Assembly: GCA_963210315.1 (NCBI GenBank)
Contig: OY723318.1
Coordinates: 558,001 to 622,000, forward strand
Length of the DNA stretch: 64,000 nt
From: Rhynchopus euleeides
Taxonomy: Eukaryota > Euglenozoa > Diplonemea > Diplonemida > Diplonemidae
Direction of reading: 5' to 3'
Shown here: piece after piece, positions 53,758 to 63,371 of the stretch
How positions within the stretch are numbered: position 1 is the first letter of the stretch
Layout: the number at the start of each line of letters is the position of its first letter
Translations under genes and position numbers: made by a program
Notes under the pieces: generated by a model
Told to the model about the DNA's origin: nothing
Database searches by the model: none
What the model saw: the letters and a program-made list of their open reading frames with translations, nothing else

Positions 53758-54572
53758 GGGCTCGTCCCATAACCCCCCCCCCCCAAAGTGGCCTTTTTGG
53801 GATTTTTCGCTGAAAACCTGAAAGATCCAGGACAAAACCGGTCCTGACCCCCAAACCTGGCCCAAAAGTGATATCTGGGGCTATCCGGGGGTTTCCTGGG
53901 GCAAGTGAGGGTGCAGGGGGGTCTGATTCTGGTGGTGATTTCCTCTCCCACGGCCTTTCTTCGAGGGGGCTCCTCCCCCCCTGAAACCACCTCTTCCGGG
54001 CCTTGACTGAAGCCCTCTCATCCGGACACACGTTCTCAAGCGGGTTGCGTGTGCTGTTCAGAGTTCTTTGTTTTATGCCAGGAAACTTGCACACCCTTGT
54101 CGTGGGGTTTGAGCTTGAACAATCTGACTATCTCGGAGAGTCTGAGAGTATGCCAGCGCTGATCTGCCGCCCTGTGCTTGTAGCAACGGGCAGAATGATA
54201 GTGTTTCTTCTGTTCGTGCTTTGCGGCTTTCGGTAACTTGATGACAGGACTTGATGTTGCTGGACAGTTCTGGCGATTGCCAACACTGTCGAGGACCCTC
54301 GCCTCAAGTGTTTCTGAATCTTCAGTCAAGGCCCAGAAGAGGTGGTTTCAGGGGGGGAGGAGCCCCCTCGAAGAAAGGCCGTGGGAGAGGACATCACCAC
54401 CAGAATCAGACCCCCCTGCACCCTCATTTGCCCCAGGAAACCCCCGGATAGCCCCAGATATCACTTTTGGGCCAGGTTTGGGGGTCAGGACCGGTTATGT
54501 CCTGTATTTTTCAGGTTTTCAGCAAAAACCCCCAAAAAGGCCACTTTGGGGGGGGGGTTTTGGGACGAGGCC
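53758..54572. mobile_element. Long-inverted-repeat element nested in the hAT element
   Basis: Inverted arms of about 250 bp (53758-54012 and 54321-54572) begin GGGCTCGTCCCATAAC on the left and end with its near-complement. They flank about 310 bp of unrelated sequence. No transposase and no clear target duplication. Confidence 0.8.
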
Positions 54573-55126
54573 ATATGGAAAATTTCACGGAAGCACCAAC
54601 AAAGCTCTTTTTCAGCCCACTTCAGGACTATCTGCGCTGCTGAGACTGCATCCGCCACTGCCTGGCGGGAAGCTGCCAATGCACACCTACAAAGGCAACA
54701 AAGCAACCCCAGGTTGAGGCTGCAAACCTGGTTGCTGAGCTGGTGTTCCAGATAAGAAGGGGGGGAACCGGGAAGGCAGCAACGTCGAATTCTGGGTGAA
54801 CCAGGTGGTGGGGAGCAAATCAACGGGGCAAATCAACTGCGTGTGTACTGTGACCGAGTCTGACCGAGTTTCGGCCCCAACCCCAAAATCCAAGCTAAGC
54901 CCCTGGTGGTAGGTAAAGGTGCAAAAAAAACGCATAAATACGTACACGGTGGACTCCAGCGGCCCTAGCGGGAGTCTGGGAGCGGGAGTCTGAGCGGGTG
55001 TCAAAGACTCCCGCTAGCGGGAGTCCAGACTCCCGCTAGCGGGAGTCTATACTCCCGCTAGGGGGAGTCTGACTCACCCTAGCGGGAGTCTTTTCACCTA
55101 TTTTCATCCATTTTTCCCATGATATA

Positions 55127-55455
55127 CCGTATACGTAAATATTATGGAACGTAAATATTATGGAACGTAAATATTTTGGAACGCTGGTGGGTTGGCGTTC
55201 CAGATTTTTTTCGTTCCACAATATTTACAGGGCTTTCTGCGACTCGGGGACTTGGACCAGGTGATCGGACGGCATACAGAGTCCCTGACGGGACCTACTC
55301 GTGCACTTTTCGCGCGATTCCTGACGCAAGCCGTCCTCACCACCGAGTCCCCAACTGGCCCTGTAAATATTATGGAACGTAAATATTATGGAACGGACCG
55401 GCCAAAAATGGGCCCGTTCCATAATATTTACGTTCCATAATATTTACGTATACGG
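55127..55455 (-). mobile_element. MITE with CCGTATACG ends, copy 2
   Basis: TA-flanked inverted copy of 33151-33495, about 95% identical and slightly shorter (329 bp). It is inserted in the left part of the decayed two-gene transposon. Confidence 0.85.
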
Positions 55456-55612
55456 TAGTTACAGTCTACTGGCGTGGGGGGTAAAATCATGGTGGAAGAG
55501 GGATGGGGAGGGGCTTGTTTTGCTTCTGTCAGTTTCCCCGGACTCTGGACTACCTACCTATCCTCCTGGTAGCGGCTACACCTGCGGAGGTGAGCGGTTA
55601 GAATTTGAGGTG

Positions 55613-56749
55613 TCAAAGTGCGGCCATCGCCTGTCGTAGTTGTGTTACACCTTGGGCAAGACAAGCCATCCTGCAGGCCTCATCTTCTTCGTCAGAACTG
55701 TCATCCCCCTCCTGCTGTGCGCGTTGGTCAAGCGTGCTCAAAGTCGCCTCGGATGACACGAATGGTGTGAAAGTCGCCCCCAGCGGGATTGGCATTTTGC
55801 ACAAGCAGAGCGATAATTTGCGGTGTCCTTCGGGGAACCGGAACAGGAAGTAGGGCGCGCTGATGGGTTCAACGAAGTCCTGTGTGTTGCAGTGCACAAA
55901 CCCCTTCTGCAGCTGTGTCAACTGTGTGCAAAGAACATACACAGCCAATCTATGAGCGTGTCGGGTGTGCAGACACGGACACAGGATGACTTCTCTATAC
56001 CCGAGGATCCCGTCCTGCGACAGGTGCGCAACCTTCCAAGGCATGCCCGATGCGCGCCGCTTCTCTTCTGCCATCGCAAGATCTCTCTCGTAAGTTGCGG
56101 AGCTGGCGATTGTAACGGCATCTTTCTTGCGATGTCCGTTCTCTGCTTCTTCAAATTCGTCGTTGTTCTGCAGAGGCACTGCATCTTCTGGAGCCCACCA
56201 ATGATGGAGACTGTGTACGTAGGCATTGCGCGTTGATCCCTTTTCGGCATGCTCCATCAACCAGTGAAATATATGCCCTGAGATCCGAGCACGCAAGAAG
56301 GGAATCCGGGCTGACTCATCCTTGCATCCCCAGAAGCGCCAGGGGATGTCTGCATACCGGAAATGCATGAGGTCTGCAAGGGAGACAAAGAGGTAGCGGA
56401 ACAAGCCCTTGTAGGTGTGTCCTGTGACAGGCAAGCACGACCTTCCGGAACTGAGCACCTGTCCCATGCTGCGACACATTCAGTGCAAGGTTTGTACAGG
56501 TCTTGTCGAATATTTTTTTGTTGTCTCATCCAGTACCCTGATCAGCCGCATGGCGAGCCCCTTGCAGTCATGGAGTGCTGGGGTGACGTAGCGGGCATTG
56601 GGAAGCACACCTGCCAAGAGGGAGGGGTAGCCAGCCTCTTTCATCTCAGAGAGAGTCAGGTGCGGGTATCGATGCACCTGTTGATACCAGCGTTCTTCTG
56701 GGATGTCGCACAGTGAGCATCGGTGCCCTCGCCCCCCGCATCGCCTCAT
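55613..56749 (-). pseudogene. ORF2 homologue, 5'-truncated and with one in-frame stop
   Basis: Reads GGRGHRCSLCDIP, VTPALHDCKG and, after a single in-frame TGA (56482-56480), HSLHHWWAPEDAVPLQ. These align with GGQGHRSAFCSTP, ITPPLHDTKN and HSMGHWFDEVDALPIQ of the intact ORF2. The N-terminal half with the candidate catalytic Asp residues is missing, cut off by the internal terminus at 56765. Apart from the TGA the frame is open over about 378 codons. Confidence 0.75.
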
Positions 56750-56764
56750 TGTTGCCCACTGCTG

Positions 56765-56865
56765 ATCTATACTCCCGCTAGCGGGAGTTGGACTCCCCCT
56801 AGTTGAGACTCCCGAAAAGGGTTAAACCCGGTAGTGGTACCCTACCCCCGCTGGAGTCCACCGTG
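56765..56865. repeat. Internal duplicate of the transposon right end
   Basis: Repeats the sequence of 57550-57646 (CTAGCGGGAGTTGGACTCCC, GAGACTCCCGAAAAGGG, CCCGCTGGAGTCCACCGTG) in the same orientation, between the ORF2 and ORF1 remnants. It implies two partly deleted elements in tandem or a terminus duplication. Confidence 0.75.
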
Positions 56866-57014
56866 CAAGGCCGGATCAGCCCACGGGTGGGTTTGAGGAA
56901 GAAATCTGGGGGGGCAAATTTTGCTGCGACTTCCGGTTTCACCCGGCCGAACTCCAGCATCTATCCAGACCCACGGTGCCAAGCCGTTCGCCCGTGTCGC
57001 GATCATTCGCGGCT

Positions 57015-57395
57015 TCAGGCTGCCCCCGACGACACGTTTGTATCCTGCACCTTGCCATACTTCGCCTCCACCTTGTATATGACGGAGAGCGCCCTCCTTC
57101 CGCATCGTTGCGACTTCCCTGACAGCGAACTTATCCATGTCAGGGAAGACATGGCGATGATTGCGTTGGCCACCTGGGTGCTGTGCTGGTGGAGCTCCTT
57201 GCTCAACACCGTTGCTAGGAGCCTTCTAATGGATCCCAGTGTCAGCACACTGCCCCCTTTTTTAACAGGGAAGGCCGTGCAAAAATCATGCACAATGTTT
57301 GTCGCCTCCGCAGCCTCGGGACTCTCTGCGCTCTTCTTCTTCTTAATCGACTTTGCCGCCGGCTTCGCTGCCGGCTTCGTTGTCGTCTTCCCCAT
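57015..57395 (-). pseudogene. ORF1 homologue, shortened
   Basis: 126 residues. A Lys/Ala-rich N-terminus (KPAAKSIKKKKS) takes the place of the intact gene's KRAKV signal. IVHDFCTAF and RRLLATVLSKELHQH then align with IHAFTKCF and FRGLLETACPKLHGKL. Downstream the similarity is lost, probably by frameshift. The upstream ATG lies about 140 bp from the right-end array, which shows how an undimerised element is laid out. Confidence 0.6.
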
Positions 57396-57959
57396 TTTTG
57401 TGAATCAGGTCTGCGAGCTGGGATGGGTGGAAACGTCCGTTTCGTTTGGTGTGGCTGTACTTCAGTGACGAGTGCCACATTGCATAGGTATCATGGGAAA
57501 AATGAGTGAAAATAGGTGAAAAGACTCCCGCTAGGGGGAGTCAGACTCCCCCTAGCGGGAGTATAGACTCCCGCTAGCGGGAGTTGGACTCCCCCTAGTT
57601 GAGACTCCCGAAAAGGGTTACCCTACCCCCGCTGGAGTCCACCGTGTAAACAATATGTGTGTAAAAAATTATTTACATGTATTGTTTACAGCCATCCGGT
57701 TAAATAGTGCCCATTTCCAGGTTTTGGCCAATTCTAAATAGTACAAATTTACCCACTTTTTTGGTCCAGGAGTTCCTTCACTCACACCGTTTTTTTGCCG
57801 CGGTTTCCCGTCTTCCCAGCTTCCGACAGTTGTTTGCGACCCCCCCCTGCCCTCCTCCCACACCATGAATCTAGAAAAAATCAAAATGTCTGAACGGTCT
57901 TCATACCCAACACCTCCCCGGCACCACGAATCTAGTTCTAGTCGTGCAGCACCGATCAC

Positions 57960-58025
57960 CAGGAGAACACGCAGGCTGTGCAGACTCAGGCTGCGCCTGA
58001 GTCTGCACAGCCTGCGTGTTCTCCT
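57960..58025. repeat. 31-bp perfect hairpin with 3-base loop
   Basis: AGGAGAACACGCAGGCTG continues to CAGACTCAGGC, then the loop TGC, then the exact complement. The stem lies immediately upstream of the USP-like frame. Confidence 0.85.
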
Positions 58026-58054
58026 CGTCACAATCAAAATCGCTGTCGTAGTCG

Positions 58055-58639
58055 GTGTCGTTGCCAACACCGAGTGACCTCTCGTCATTTTCCCGAACGT
58101 ACATTGCAAAGTGCACCTTCTGTGAGGGTCTTGCAGACGGGTTGTTGGTGGTGGTGCTGCGGCAGGACGTGGGAAGCAAACAGGACGAGACATTTGCGCT
58201 GGATGGGCTGAAGGACCTCGCGGATCTCACCACGACCAAAAAGGTGAAGTGCAACACCTGCGGCGGGGAGGCCACTTCAAAGCTCGCTGCTTGCCGCTTC
58301 GCAGAAGTTCTCTTCGGGGTTGTCGATCGCTTCGATAGTGCCGGCAAGAAGGTCAAGACGGCAAGCAGCATCCCCAACGAGCTTGAGCTGTTGGAGGTGG
58401 TCCCCGGGGAGATCGCTAGCGCGCAGCCGACCACGGTGACGTACCGGCTGACAGCCTCGTCTAGTGCTGCGAAGGGGCCCGATCAGCAGTCCGCAAAGTA
58501 CGAGACGCAAGCCGCTCGGTTCCATGGCAGTCGCGTGCTGAAGTGGGTCGTGACAGGGACGACATTTCTGGCAGGTTGGGCCAGCTCCTGCGCGGGCTCA
58601 GGGAGGAAGGCACTCACGTGGATGCCCCTTCCTGGCTAG
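58055..58639 (+). pseudogene. Ubiquitin-specific protease (USP/C19) domain fragment
   Basis: The frame reads like the C-terminal two-thirds of a USP catalytic domain. CTFCEG and VKCNTCGGEAT match the two C-x-x-C zinc-finger pairs. EVLFGVVDRFDSAGKKVKT matches the LxxxLKRFDxxGxKxxx strand, and TYRLTASSSAAKGP...SAKY matches YxLxxVxxHxG...SGHY. The catalytic His of GHY is Lys here (AKY), and the Cys box that should lie upstream is absent. The product would be inactive. It probably represents a host gene fragment captured within a transposon. The opposite strand also has a long open frame (57901-58434), but without recognisable motifs. Confidence 0.5.
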
Positions 58640-59300
58640 GGCTGGCTCGTGTGCTTCGCCCTCTGGACTGTATCCAGCAGCTTGCTCGTCGCTACCCATC
58701 CGGTCGGGCGTGGTGGTAGACTGTGACACGCAATGACCGTCGTTGCGAGGCACTGCAGCACAGCAGCAACAGCAGGCGGACATCCGGTGAGGGCACGTGA
58801 CGCACCTTCCTTCAGGTGTGCCCAGTACTCCCCTGCCACCTTTGCACTCCTTTTTGGCATTGTCTCGTCTCCGAGACTCCTGGTGGGTGATGCTATGTCT
58901 CGGGACAATATGAAGGCAAAGACAACTATTCCTGTAATATTCCCATTCTGGGGTGGTGGGGAAGGGGTCGCCCCCCCCTCTCCCTCTGGGGTTTTTCCCT
59001 TCAAAAACCGCATTCTCGCATTGTTTGAGTGCATCCGGACCTCATACTTTTTCTCTCGCCAAAAATAGTGGGAAAAAAACCCCATTACTCCTTGGACCAC
59101 TGAAGGAAAAAGGTGGGTAAATTTATTTTCCCCCCTCTTGATAACTTTTGAGTAAATTTTTTCGGGATCCTGGATCCCTCAATAGTCAATAGTATTTAGC
59201 CTACCGGCTGATTGTTTACATGGAATATTATTTACAGCTATTATTTACATGCACATTTACTATTTACATAAAGCTAGGTAAACAATAGCTGTGACCCCCG

Positions 59301-59597
59301 TTTACTTTGCATTTAGGACACCCATATCTCCACGTGTCGCAGGACTCGCCGTTCCCTGAAGCCCCTGAATGGGCCTCGCCGTGCACACCTCTTCTCACGA
59401 TCCCCACCACCTCCCCACACCACCGCATCACACGCCAAACAGGGTCCCCCCCCACCCCCTCCACACTCCCCCTACACTACACCTACCGCCCCTCACTCCG
59501 CGCTCTCTCTCTCTCTATCTATATTCCTTTTGCTCTGTTAGTTCTGCCGTATAGCAACAAAGCAACCAGGCCGAGCGTTAGAGTTAGGGGAAACACC
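59301..59597 (+). promoter_or_regulatory. Probable promoter/leader of the PX gene
   Basis: C-rich sequence with TCTCTCTCTCTAT near 59507-59521. No specific core motif can be named. Call by position only. Confidence 0.3.
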
Positions 59598-62367
59598 ATG
59601 CTGTCCGCCACACAGCCGCTGTACCCCCCCGCAGGGGGACAGCCGCCGCAGTACGGCGCTGCTCCGGCATGGGGAACCGCCGTGCCTGGGCAGCAGCAGC
59701 CGCCGCAGCAGCAGCAAGCCCCTGTGCAGCCCATCCTCGCGGCCGAGGCGCAGCCGCAGCAGCTCTACGGCGCCGACCCGTCTGCAGGTCTCATCCCGAC
59801 GCAGCCGCAGCCACCCGCCGCCGCGCCGCGCCCTTCAGCGGGGAACGACCTGGATGAGATCTTCGGCTTCTCCGCTCCCAAGCCCGAGGCTGCCCCGCCG
59901 CAGCAGCAGCCGCAGCAGCTCCCCCAGCCAGGCGTTCCTGCGGCATACCCTGGTGGGCCCGCCCCGGTCCCCACGTTCCAGCCGGCCGCGCCGGCGCAGC
60001 CTGCGGCTGCGGCCCTGCCTGTGGGGTCGGCGGCCTACCCGACTGGCCTTCCCGGCGCGCCTCTGGGCACCGTGGCCCCGGCTGCGGTGCAGCCCGACCC
60101 GGTGCAGCCGTCCCCCGTGTACCCAGGTGTCGGCGCCGGCCTGCCTGGCGTCGGCGCGGCGGGCAGTGCCGGGCTTGCTGACTTCGGTGCGCCTGCCGGG
60201 ATCCCCGGGCTCGGGGCTCCGGCACCCGGGGCGGTGGGCGGGGCAGCGCCTGGCGGGCTGCCCGTCGCGCCGGTGCAGCCCAGCTACATGCAGGGGGTGG
60301 GTGCGGCGGCGCCGGGGGCGCTGCCGCAGCAGCCTGCCGGCGGCGTGCCCAACGCGGTGCAGCCGCAGGCGCAGCCTTTCGCCGGTGCCACAGGGTTTGG
60401 GGCTGCGCCCGCAGTGCCGGCAATGCCCGGGGTGGCGGGTTCCGCCCCAGGCGTGGGGCTGCCCGGCTACGGCGTGCCTGCGGCGGGCGGTGCGCTGCCT
60501 GGGGCTGCAGGGGGCATGGGTGGTGTGCGGCCCACGTATGCCGACCCTGCGGCGGGTGCGGTGGTGCCGGAGGCGTCGTTCCAGAATGAGCTGAACGAGG
60601 CAGAGCGGCGGCAGCGCGAGTCGCAGCGCAAGATCCAGGCCCTGCGTGAGTCTATCGAAGAGTTCCGCAGGCAGAACGAGGCGTCGGCGCAGGTGTGTGT
60701 CTGCTGTTTGCTTTGCATTCAGTGGGGGTGGGTCAGGGTAATTGTGTGCCAAGCCGAGCGCGCCAAAAAAAAAACAAACCGCGTCAGGAAAATCAAATAG
60801 GGTGATATGCCGCTTTACTGTTTTGTTGGACATTACCCCACACACCCCGACACACCCACAGGCACGCGAGGCCCGCAACGACACCATGCAGCGGAATATG
60901 TTTGGCCAGCCTTCCCAGAACACACAGCAGCCCCAGCAGCAGCAGCAGCAGCAGGCACCGCCTGCACAGCCCTACCGTGGCAATGCATCCGACCTGAAGG
61001 CAGACATGAAGAGGCAGTTCTCGGGTGCTGACGACTCTGTCGTTGCAGACCTTGCGGAGAACGTCATGCAGGGGCAGATGTCGCAGGAGCAGGCCTTTGA
61101 GATGCTGCGCGAGATGAGCGGCGCTGCGGTGGGCGTTGCCCAGCAGCAGGAGCGGAGGGACGAGGAGATGGCTCGCATGCTGCAGGCGCAGGAGGAGCGC
61201 GACGCGGCGCAGCCGCGCCCGCCGCCCACGCAGCGCCTCAGCTACGAAGGCGTTGGGGGCGTCAGCCGCCTGGAGCAGGAGCAGCGCGACATGGCCCTCG
61301 CGCAGGAGATGCAGGACGCCGAGAACAAGCGCAGCCAGGCGCCTGCGGCGGGCCCTGTGCAGTCCAGCCGTGCTGCTGCGCACGACGACTGGGGGTATGG
61401 TGGCAACAGCAGCCCATCGCATGGCGGGAGCGGCTACCCCGTGTCCCGGGTGGCAATTCCGAGCTATGAGAACCGCGACGGGAACTGGTACTTCAGGATC
61501 GACGTGGAGGGCGAGGGTGGCAAGCGGTACGCCGTCTACAAGCGGTACTCCCAGTTCGACGAGCTGCAGAAGAAGGTGGCGTCCAACGTCATCGCGAGGA
61601 ACGGGCCCCCCTTCCCCCCGAAGTCCGTCATGGCGAAGCTGACGAGCGGGACGGACGAGCAGAGCCGCCGCCGCACCGCTCTCCAGTCCTGGCTGCAGGA
61701 CCTCCTGGAAAAGGTGTGCACAGAATCCCCAGTGGGATGGTTGCGGGTGTCGTCGTGTCGGAGTGGGGATGAGGGTGTGGGGGGGTGGGTGGGTGGGAGG
61801 AGGTTGGCCGGGGTTGGTGAGGGCTGCCATCAGCAGCGAGAAGAGCTGTTTTCGTTTCAGCGGAATGACGGGGGGGTGTTCGGTTCAAAGCCATGTTTCA
61901 CCACACACACACACACACACAAGCCCTCAAGACTCTTGGAGCGGCCTGACTATTTAGTGTCTTTGTCGCAGCAAGGGGGCGATATATACCGCTTTTTTAT
62001 TGATTTCACGTGTCAGTGTTTGACTTTTTCGCAACTTCATTTCTTCCTTTTCTCCCTCTCCAACCCCACCCGTGACACCACCAGGGTTTAGCTAGCCCTG
62101 GTCCGATTATCCCCGGTTCTTCGCTGAAGAGACGCGGCCGGGGGGAGGGGTACGAAGAGTACGCGTCGAAACCGGTGTCACGTCGTGTTGGGGAATCCTT
62201 CGGGAGTGCGATACTGAAGGGGAGGTGCTACTGCCCGTGCAGGGCGACACCGCCTTAAAACTTTGTAACCACACGCACACACACCCCTGCAGGTGAAGAT
62301 GCCCATGTGTGCGAACCTCCGTTCCGAGATGAACGCGTTCCTCGAAGTGCACACGCGCATGAGCTGA
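59598..62367 (+). CDS. PX-domain protein with Pro/Gln/Gly-rich N-terminus
   Basis: Three exons: 59598-60692, 60862-61713, 62293-62367, all junctions phase 0; about 673 residues. Residues 1-325 are low-complexity Pro/Ala/Gln/Gly, with poly-Q and PGxG patches. A charged coiled coil follows (about 328-380, NELNEAERRQRESQRKIQAL) and crosses the first splice junction. Exon 2 adds poly-Q and a second helical region (AENVMQGQMSQEQAFEMLRE). From about 557 to the end is a PX domain: IPSYENRDGNWYFRIDVE, the phosphoinositide-binding YKRYSQFDEL, the PPFPPK loop, RRRTALQSWLQDLL and, only after splicing, VKMPMCANLRSEMNAFLEVH. PX domains bind PI3P or related lipids on endosomal membranes, so a role in endosomal sorting is likely. 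No BAR domain is visible. Intron 2 (579 bp) contains a segment similar to one in the element at 13902-15066. Confidence 0.85.
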
Positions 62368-63371
62368 TCGGCCTTGGGTTCCCACCCACTTGACTATACC
62401 ACGCGCCCTCGCCCCCCCTCCCCCAAGCCGCACGATGCAAGTGCTCTAGCGCATTAGGACTGAAGACGAGTGGAGGCGGTGTCGGGAGGGCGGTGGGAGG
62501 ATGGTGGTGTGTGCATTCAAACTGTGCCAAAGAACGAAACTGCCCAACTGAAAAGTAAAAAAAAAATATGTCTATGGATACATGTGTGTGTGGCCCATAT
62601 ACTCCACCGCCACCACACCCCCACGCACACACACCCGAGCACCAAGCAGTGTACCCGGCCAGGTCGGGTGGCGGCACCGTGACTTAATCACGGGGCTAGC
62701 GTGGGCCAGGAGGACTCTAGACTGAGTGCGCTACGCAAACTCTGGTTTCAAACACACACACACACAGAGGTGGGCTAGGATCCGTGCAGGGTTAGCCCAC
62801 CTAAAAAAGTGACCAGGACACACACACACTCGCTCTCTCTTCCTCCGCATCTCCCTATTTTATTTGCTTCCAGAGGCAGATGCGAGTGTCACTTTTTCTT
62901 TTTGCTGATCCCCAACGCCCTCCGGGTTTTTTCCCTCCGCCCCCCCCCCCCCCCCTCCCCCCTCTGTTATATTTCGGACACTCTGCGAGGCCTCCGGCGT
63001 GCAGAATGAGATGGCGGTTTGATCTGTGTGCGTGCGAGAAGGGGGGGAGGGGGAGTGGGGGCTTGTGCTGCACGTTTCTATCTCTCGATTTGCCAAAACA
63101 AATTTGGGACATGTCACAGCGGGTTGGCGTGGGGCGGCCCCATCCCCCACCCCCCTCTCTGGCTTGGGCCCCCCGCTGCGCTGCGCAAATAAAAAAACAC
63201 GGGTAGGTGCCTTCGCTCTGTGTCACTGTGTGTCAGACTGTGTCACCTTTCCGGCAGATTTTGAAGGCGGATCACTTTTCCTCACTTTTCTGCACTTCTG
63301 AGTGAAGGCCCGAGACCCCGACTGGTTTCAAACACACACACGAGGATTTTTTTTTTGCATTCGCCTAAAGC
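62368..63371. other. Intergenic with CA repeats and a recurrent hairpin
   Basis: CA tracts (62753-62766, 62817-62828), a C run at 62941-62954, and the hairpin GGTGGGCTA ... TAGCCCACC at 62770-62802, which belongs to a block also found inverted at 44130-44195. TGGTTTCAAACACACACAC occurs twice (62742 and 63323). No gene is supported. Confidence 0.45.

Larger units (their letters stand above)
52858..54905. mobile_element. hAT element with transposase remnant, 8-bp TSD GTGGTAGG
   Basis: Ends are CAGAGGCTTAGCTTGG and CCAAGCTAAGCCCCTG, with GTGGTAGG duplicated exactly at 52850-52857 and 54906-54913. A fragment of a hAT transposase C-terminus lies at 53195-53563. The interior is further interrupted by GTCACCCCC foldbacks (53575-53735) and the element at 53758-54572. 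Its left duplication overlaps that of the neighbouring outer hAT-like element. Confidence 0.9.
54945..57646. mobile_element. Decayed relative of the two-gene transposon (non-dimeric)
   Basis: Ends are TA-CACGGTGGACTCCAGCGG and the complement ending CCACCGTG-TA. Subterminal arrays consist of GACTCCCGCTAGCGGGAGTC-type palindromes. Order from the left: array, MITE (55127-55455), ORF2 remnant (- strand), an internal duplicate of the right end (56765-56865), ORF1 remnant (- strand), array, right end. Terminus sequence, gene order and protein motifs all match the inverted dimer at 3580-10014, although the array unit sequence is different. Confidence 0.8.
57649..59300. mobile_element. Probable element bordered by TTTACATG/TGTTTACA arrays
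   Basis: AT-rich arrays with TATTGTTTACA and TTATTTACATG units lie at 57647-57692 and 59208-59292, in roughly inverted arrangement. They border a GC-richer interior with a USP-like fragment and a long perfect hairpin. Boundaries are approximate. The same arrays occur alone at 49340-49425. Confidence 0.5.

Noticed and set aside
58636-59100. 154-codon - strand frame downstream of the USP-like fragment
   Set aside because: No motif is recognised, the sequence is low in conserved features, and it overlaps the element interior. It could hold another captured fragment but I cannot support it.
59835-60923. 362-codon - strand frame opposite the PX gene
   Set aside because: It is Arg/Pro-rich as expected of the complement of Ala/Gly/Pro codons, and the + strand carries the spliced PX domain.
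62670-62770. tRNA-Leu-like stretch with GGCTAGCGTGGGCC and GGTTTCAAAC
   Set aside because: The T-arm would be broken by a CA microsatellite, and no acceptor stem forms.
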